Shown piece after piece: positions 7,663 through 10,426 of a stretch of 10,426 bases of DNA. Source of the stretch: JAAYAY01 sp964429355 (GTDB lineage Bacteria; Planctomycetota; Planctomycetia; Pirellulales; Thermoguttaceae); contig CAYSCH010000333.1 of NCBI GenBank assembly GCA_964429355.1, positions 1-10,426 of the forward strand, in the 5' to 3' direction. The notes beneath the pieces are model-generated. The model was given only the letters and a program-made list of their open reading frames with translations. It ran no database searches and had not been told where the DNA came from. The number at the start of each line of letters is the position of its first letter. Position 1 is the stretch's first letter. The translations under genes were made by a program, and so were the position numbers.

Positions 7663-8662
7663 GAGAATCAGTCTCCAAGCCGTACTTCACAATCGGACGT
7701 TTAAGCCCCGCAAGGTCCTCCAGGAGATGACGTAATTGTGAGTGATTCCCACTTGGTGCGTTATACCATACTGGCTCAATATTCATGTTTCGATAGTGAG
7801 CCTCTTCTCTCACTTGATGATCGCGGCTTTCTGCCAACGCCAACTTTCCATCACTTGTTGGTTCCGGTCTTGGCAGGAAGATGAAACGCGGTGGACAGCT
7901 AGTAGGCTGCATGTTCCTCGCGGCCAGATCTTGCCGCACACGCTGACGATTCTTGCAGATACGGAATACTCGTTCCATGACTGGCTCACGAAGTCGGCAC
8001 CCCAGGAAGATGAGCGGGTCATTTTCCAGTGCTGGCACGAGGAAGTCCATGAGTGGACTGGTGTCTTGGTATGCCGCCTCGAACTCGTCGCGAGCGAGCA
8101 CAATCGTACCATCGATGGGTATGTCGCCCACGTTTATCAGTCCGTGAAGGTAGTGGATCGATCTGTTCCCCATCTTCCTCCGGTCAAGGCTCGGATACGC
8201 ACACACTTCGGCGGCACATGGACGATGGGCCGTGCGCGCCTTTAGCGCAAGGAGCGGATCGAAGTTGACAGTTAGGTAGGATTCAAATGGAAGTGCCAAC
8301 AAGGCGTCATAGGTTAACGAGGCGGGCCTGTCGGAGTTTCCAAATGTCTCACCCAAGAACGAGAAGTACTTGTCCCGTGCAGAATCCTTGGCATCCTGAG
8401 CAGCATCCAGATAGGCTTCTTCCGGATCGCCGACGCGTACGCAATGGTCGCTTCCGCAGTATTCGCAGAGCTTGTTGACCAAGTCAGACCACGAAGGATA
8501 GGAGTCAGCCGATATTCCAGATCCGATGAACGCGACGCACGTCTGGCGGAGGACAGTTTCCCTGAGTCTGGGAGGTATCTGCGGTGCAGGCACTGGCATG
8601 TTCGGAGCGTTGTCACGGACAAAATGATTGCCCCGGTGTGGAGACGGCACACCTACTGGCAT
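7655..8662 (-). CDS. Stand-alone SIR2-like NAD-binding protein (candidate NADase effector)
   Basis: 335 residues from ATG 8662; a second ATG at 8599 gives 314 residues and begins just before the conserved core, so the start is unsure (neither has a clear ribosome binding site). Numbered from 8599, the SIR2 signatures are in order: FIGSGIS (24-30, NAD-binding GxGxS loop), YLTVNFD (108-114, with Asn112 and Asp114 of the TxNxD motif), IHYLHG (148-153, with the expected catalytic His152) and FLGCRLREP (198-206, equivalent to the F[IL]GxSxxD motif, with Glu in place of the usual Asp). This pattern fits the SIR2_2 class found in bacterial defence proteins that hydrolyse NAD+, rather than zinc-binding protein deacetylases: no CxxC pairs of a zinc ribbon are seen. 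The stop overlaps the start of the 968-residue gene by 8 bases, implying coupled synthesis and probably a complex. NADase activity is inferred from the family. Confidence 0.85.
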   Translation of the reverse strand: MPVGVPSPHRGNHFVRDNAPNMPVPAPQIPPRLRETVLRQTCVAFIGSGISADSYPSWSDLVNKLCEYCGSDHCVRVGDPEEAYLDAAQDAKDSARDKYFSFLGETFGNSDRPASLTYDALLALPFESYLTVNFDPLLALKARTAHRPCAAEVCAYPSLDRRKMGNRSIHYLHGLINVGDIPIDGTIVLARDEFEAAYQDTSPLMDFLVPALENDPLIFLGCRLREPVMERVFRICKNRQRVRQDLAARNMQPTSCPPRFIFLPRPEPTSDGKLALAESRDHQVREEAHYRNMNIEPVWYNAPSGNHSQLRHLLEDLAGLKRPIVKYGLETDSHV

Positions 8663-8664
8663 CA

Positions 8665-8693
8665 AGCTTATCGAATAGCTCTGGCGCAGTCAA
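8665..8693 (-). promoter_or_regulatory. Possible promoter for the SIR2 operon
   Basis: On the minus strand TTGACT (8688-8693) is followed after 17 bases by TAAGCT (8665-8670). The -35 match is good and the -10 match is poor (3 of 6). If real, transcription would begin at about 8655-8660, downstream of ATG 8662, which would favour the ATG at 8599 as the true SIR2 start. It lies in the 123-base gap after the previous gene, which would let the pair be expressed independently of it. Weak evidence. Confidence 0.22.
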
Positions 8694-8785
8694 CGACGTT
8701 TGGGTGCGGCTCAATCAGATATGGAGATCACTTGCCGCTAGGGAGGCGATGCTGCCTGCTACAGACGGAAAAGAAGCAAACGGGG

Positions 8786-9760
8786 TCAACCCTCTTGAAA
8801 CGTGACAATACCGTCAAGTTTCGAGAGTTGATCTTGCGCTGCCTTCCCTTGCGGTGCCTTCTTCTTTTGCGGTTGCTTGGGCATGTCTGGCTCGATCAGC
8901 TTCATCCGCAGGATCTTTCCATCAGAATCGGTGCCAACTTCGAGGACTTGCTCCCCTGGTTGAGCAGGGTTGTCATTCAGACGCCAGGACGTGCTGTCGA
9001 CTCGGATGTGTTTTCCGGATGACAAAGGCAGCCGTTTGAATGAATAATAGGCGTCCCAGAATCGCGCTGCATCTTCGTCGCTTCGTATGCGAATTTCCTC
9101 CAACTGCACGAAGGACAGGAAATCGGTAGTTGCCTTATAACCGAACGACGGATTGTTAATATTGCCCCCCGAGAAGGCGTGCACAGTGCTCCCGTCAAGT
9201 GCCAGGACTCCCCAGAACGGTGGTTCAAGACCGCCTGAATCATACGGTGACGGTGGATAGAGTGGGAGGATCACATAGGGCACGAACACGAAGGTCCATT
9301 CGGGAAACAACTCCTGGAGCGCCTGCGATTGAATCTGATAGATCGACAGCGTGTCCACAGCGTACTCAGCATTGCAGTCCGAGCGCGATTCCAGGGCCGC
9401 AATCCATTTTGTTAGCGACTTGTCTTCGGCCGTCTGAAGATTTGGGGGGACAAGCCGGTACCGTGAATTTCGTGTCCTGATGGCCCGAGATGCCCATTGG
9501 GCTCGAAAGCTCCGCGCCTTCTCACGGCCAGATGAATAGGACCGCTGCCAGGGTTCTGGCTCACCTGGAGAGGGTTTGTCGGTCGGTTTGACCAGCGCCG
9601 TCATCTCTTTCTCGGTGATGTACCTGAGAGACTTGTCCTCCGGTCGCTCGATCGCCTCGACGCTTCCGTAGAAGTTCGCAAGAATATATGCCACGATCAT
9701 TGCGTGCAGGCCAGTTTCAGGCAATCGACCTCGCCGAGTTCGCATGAGCATGTTTACCAC
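8786..9760 (-). CDS. Probable exported protein of unknown function, paired with transglutaminase-like gene
   Basis: 324 residues from GTG 9760, chosen because GAAAGGAG (9768-9775) sits 7 bases upstream. An alternative GTG at 9784 would overlap the preceding stop as GTGA but has no ribosome binding site. The N-terminus has basic residues (RTRRGR) and then a hydrophobic run (HAMIVAYILANFYGS, 19-33) ending in VEA, consistent with a signal peptide or a membrane anchor. The middle (about 105-260) has a mixed alpha/beta look with aromatic and proline-rich stretches (FPEWTFVFVPYVILPLYPP). The C-terminus carries a Lys/Gln/Pro-rich linker (PKQPQKKKAPQGKAAQDQ) before a short tail. I recognise no family and no catalytic motif. 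It lies 20 bases after the transglutaminase-like gene, so the two are probably one transcription unit with a linked cell-envelope role (inference). Confidence 0.7.
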   Translation of the reverse strand: MVNMLMRTRRGRLPETGLHAMIVAYILANFYGSVEAIERPEDKSLRYITEKEMTALVKPTDKPSPGEPEPWQRSYSSGREKARSFRAQWASRAIRTRNSRYRLVPPNLQTAEDKSLTKWIAALESRSDCNAEYAVDTLSIYQIQSQALQELFPEWTFVFVPYVILPLYPPSPYDSGGLEPPFWGVLALDGSTVHAFSGGNINNPSFGYKATTDFLSFVQLEEIRIRSDEDAARFWDAYYSFKRLPLSSGKHIRVDSTSWRLNDNPAQPGEQVLEVGTDSDGKILRMKLIEPDMPKQPQKKKAPQGKAAQDQLSKLDGIVTFQEG

Positions 9761-9767
9761 AAGAACT

Positions 9768-9775
9768 CTCCTTTC
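9768..9775 (-). promoter_or_regulatory. Strong ribosome binding site deciding the start at 9760
   Basis: On the minus strand GAAAGGAG is followed by 7 bases and then GTG (9758-9760). It is the clearest Shine-Dalgarno sequence in the minus-strand half of the window and lies in the 20-base gap between the two genes, arguing against the GTG at 9784. Confidence 0.65.
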
Positions 9776-9780
9776 TGTTC

Positions 9781-10426
9781 TCACGGCATAGGCGTGAAAG
9801 CTGTTTCTAGCACGTCAGGATCGTCTTTCCTGGCAACGCGTCTGGGCTCGCCGTCGACAGGACGCACGACGGTGAAGCCACTCACCATGTTCTTTTCCCA
9901 ATCCAATTGGCTCGTGTAGATTTGCCCTCCATAGGAGGGGTCGTAATACTCGGACCCGATCATGACAACAAAATGCACGTTAAACATGGCAGGCGGACTT
10001 GCGTTTCCCTGACCGTCCGCTGCATCCATCGGATCATTCAAGAATGCGTCTTCTCCGAGGACATACGGGTAATCGGTGTAACCTGATAAGCCGGTTCCTA
10101 TGAAAGTCCACTCTTTCACCAGAAGCCACGCAGTGGGGTACAATAAAGTCACCCTGATCTCAGTCGCGCCAATTCCATGAGCTCCAAGCGTGTCAACAAG
10201 GAAATTGGTCCAGGCGCTGCATTGCCCATCGGCATGAACAAGGAGATGTGATGTGCGTACGGAAGGCACGGTTCCAATGTAATACGTCAACCGCGTGTTG
10301 TCCCGGCGGACGACATTTCGATCACTGAACTCACCCCAAATGGCTGCGATGGCGTCGGACTCGGTGCTCTGGCCGTCGGCAGCCTTTGTTCCTGTGTACG
10401 CAACCGTATGATACAGCGGATCAGGC
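9781..10426 (-). CDS. Transglutaminase-like protein, 5' end cut by window
   Basis: The frame is open to the right edge of the window, so the start lies beyond it; TTG 10290 is an internal Leu codon, since the upstream translation looks genuine (for example SDAIAAIWGEF followed by LTYYIGTVP). At least 215 codons are present. The triad of a transglutaminase-like (papain-fold) domain is visible: Cys in DGQCSAWTNFL (codon 10219-10221), His in FNVHFVVM (9973-9975) and Asp in YYDPSYG (9940-9942), in the correct order and with motif contexts typical of the superfamily. The region between Cys and His is long, about 80 residues. Members act as proteases, peptide amidases or cross-linkers; the substrate is unknown. 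The stop (TGA, 9781-9783) is followed 20 bases later by the GTG of the next gene, suggesting one operon. Export cannot be judged because the N-terminus is missing. Confidence 0.8.
   Translation of the reverse strand, partial: PDPLYHTVAYTGTKAADGQSTESDAIAAIWGEFSDRNVVRRDNTRLTYYIGTVPSVRTSHLLVHADGQCSAWTNFLVDTLGAHGIGATEIRVTLLYPTAWLLVKEWTFIGTGLSGYTDYPYVLGEDAFLNDPMDAADGQGNASPPAMFNVHFVVMIGSEYYDPSYGGQIYTSQLDWEKNMVSGFTVVRPVDGEPRRVARKDDPDVLETAFTPMP

Noticed and set aside
8715..8765. Terminator between the 324-residue gene and SIR2
   Set aside because: Only a 4-bp stem (AGGC/GCCT) is visible and there is no T-run on the minus strand.
1..10426. CRISPR array, tRNA or rRNA gene
   Set aside because: No regularly spaced direct repeats and no recognisable RNA gene signatures on either strand.

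Overview
The window looks like chromosomal DNA from a GC-rich, free-living bacterium, most likely a planctomycete. This is an inference from three things: a secreted transglutaminase-like protein with a discoidin-type C-terminus, a heparan-glucosaminide-acetyltransferase-like membrane protein, and intergenic palindromic repeats of a style I associate with planctomycete genomes. No rRNA or marker gene is present to confirm it. No tRNA, rRNA, CRISPR array or transposase gene was found.

Layout. Bases 1-4022 carry two plus-strand genes. The first is a large exported protein (transglutaminase-like N-terminus, F5/8 type C-like C-terminus) whose true start lies just before the window. The second is a polytopic membrane acyltransferase of the DUF5009/HGSNAT type. 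The 137-bp gap between them is largely filled by a 98-bp palindromic MITE-like element with 23-bp perfect inverted ends and a TTA repeat on each side. Bases 4023-4755 form a gene-poor strip between converging genes, with a short palindromic repeat and a G-rich, purine-biased tract. Bases 4756-10426 carry four minus-strand genes. In transcription order these are a second transglutaminase-like protein (start beyond the window), a 324-residue probably exported protein of unknown function, a stand-alone SIR2-like NAD-binding protein, and a 968-residue helix-rich protein.

How the genes may work together. The two genes at 8786-10426 are 20 bp apart and probably form one transcription unit for a cell-envelope or secreted function. 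The SIR2 gene and the 968-residue gene overlap by 8 bp and should be translationally coupled. Their domain content resembles the defence-associated sirtuins, in which a SIR2 NADase is joined to a large helical sensor region, but here the two parts are separate proteins and no ATPase motif is visible in the partner. I regard this pair as the most interesting system in the window: a candidate two-gene, NAD-depleting anti-phage (abortive infection) module. That function is inferred from family and context, not shown by the sequence.
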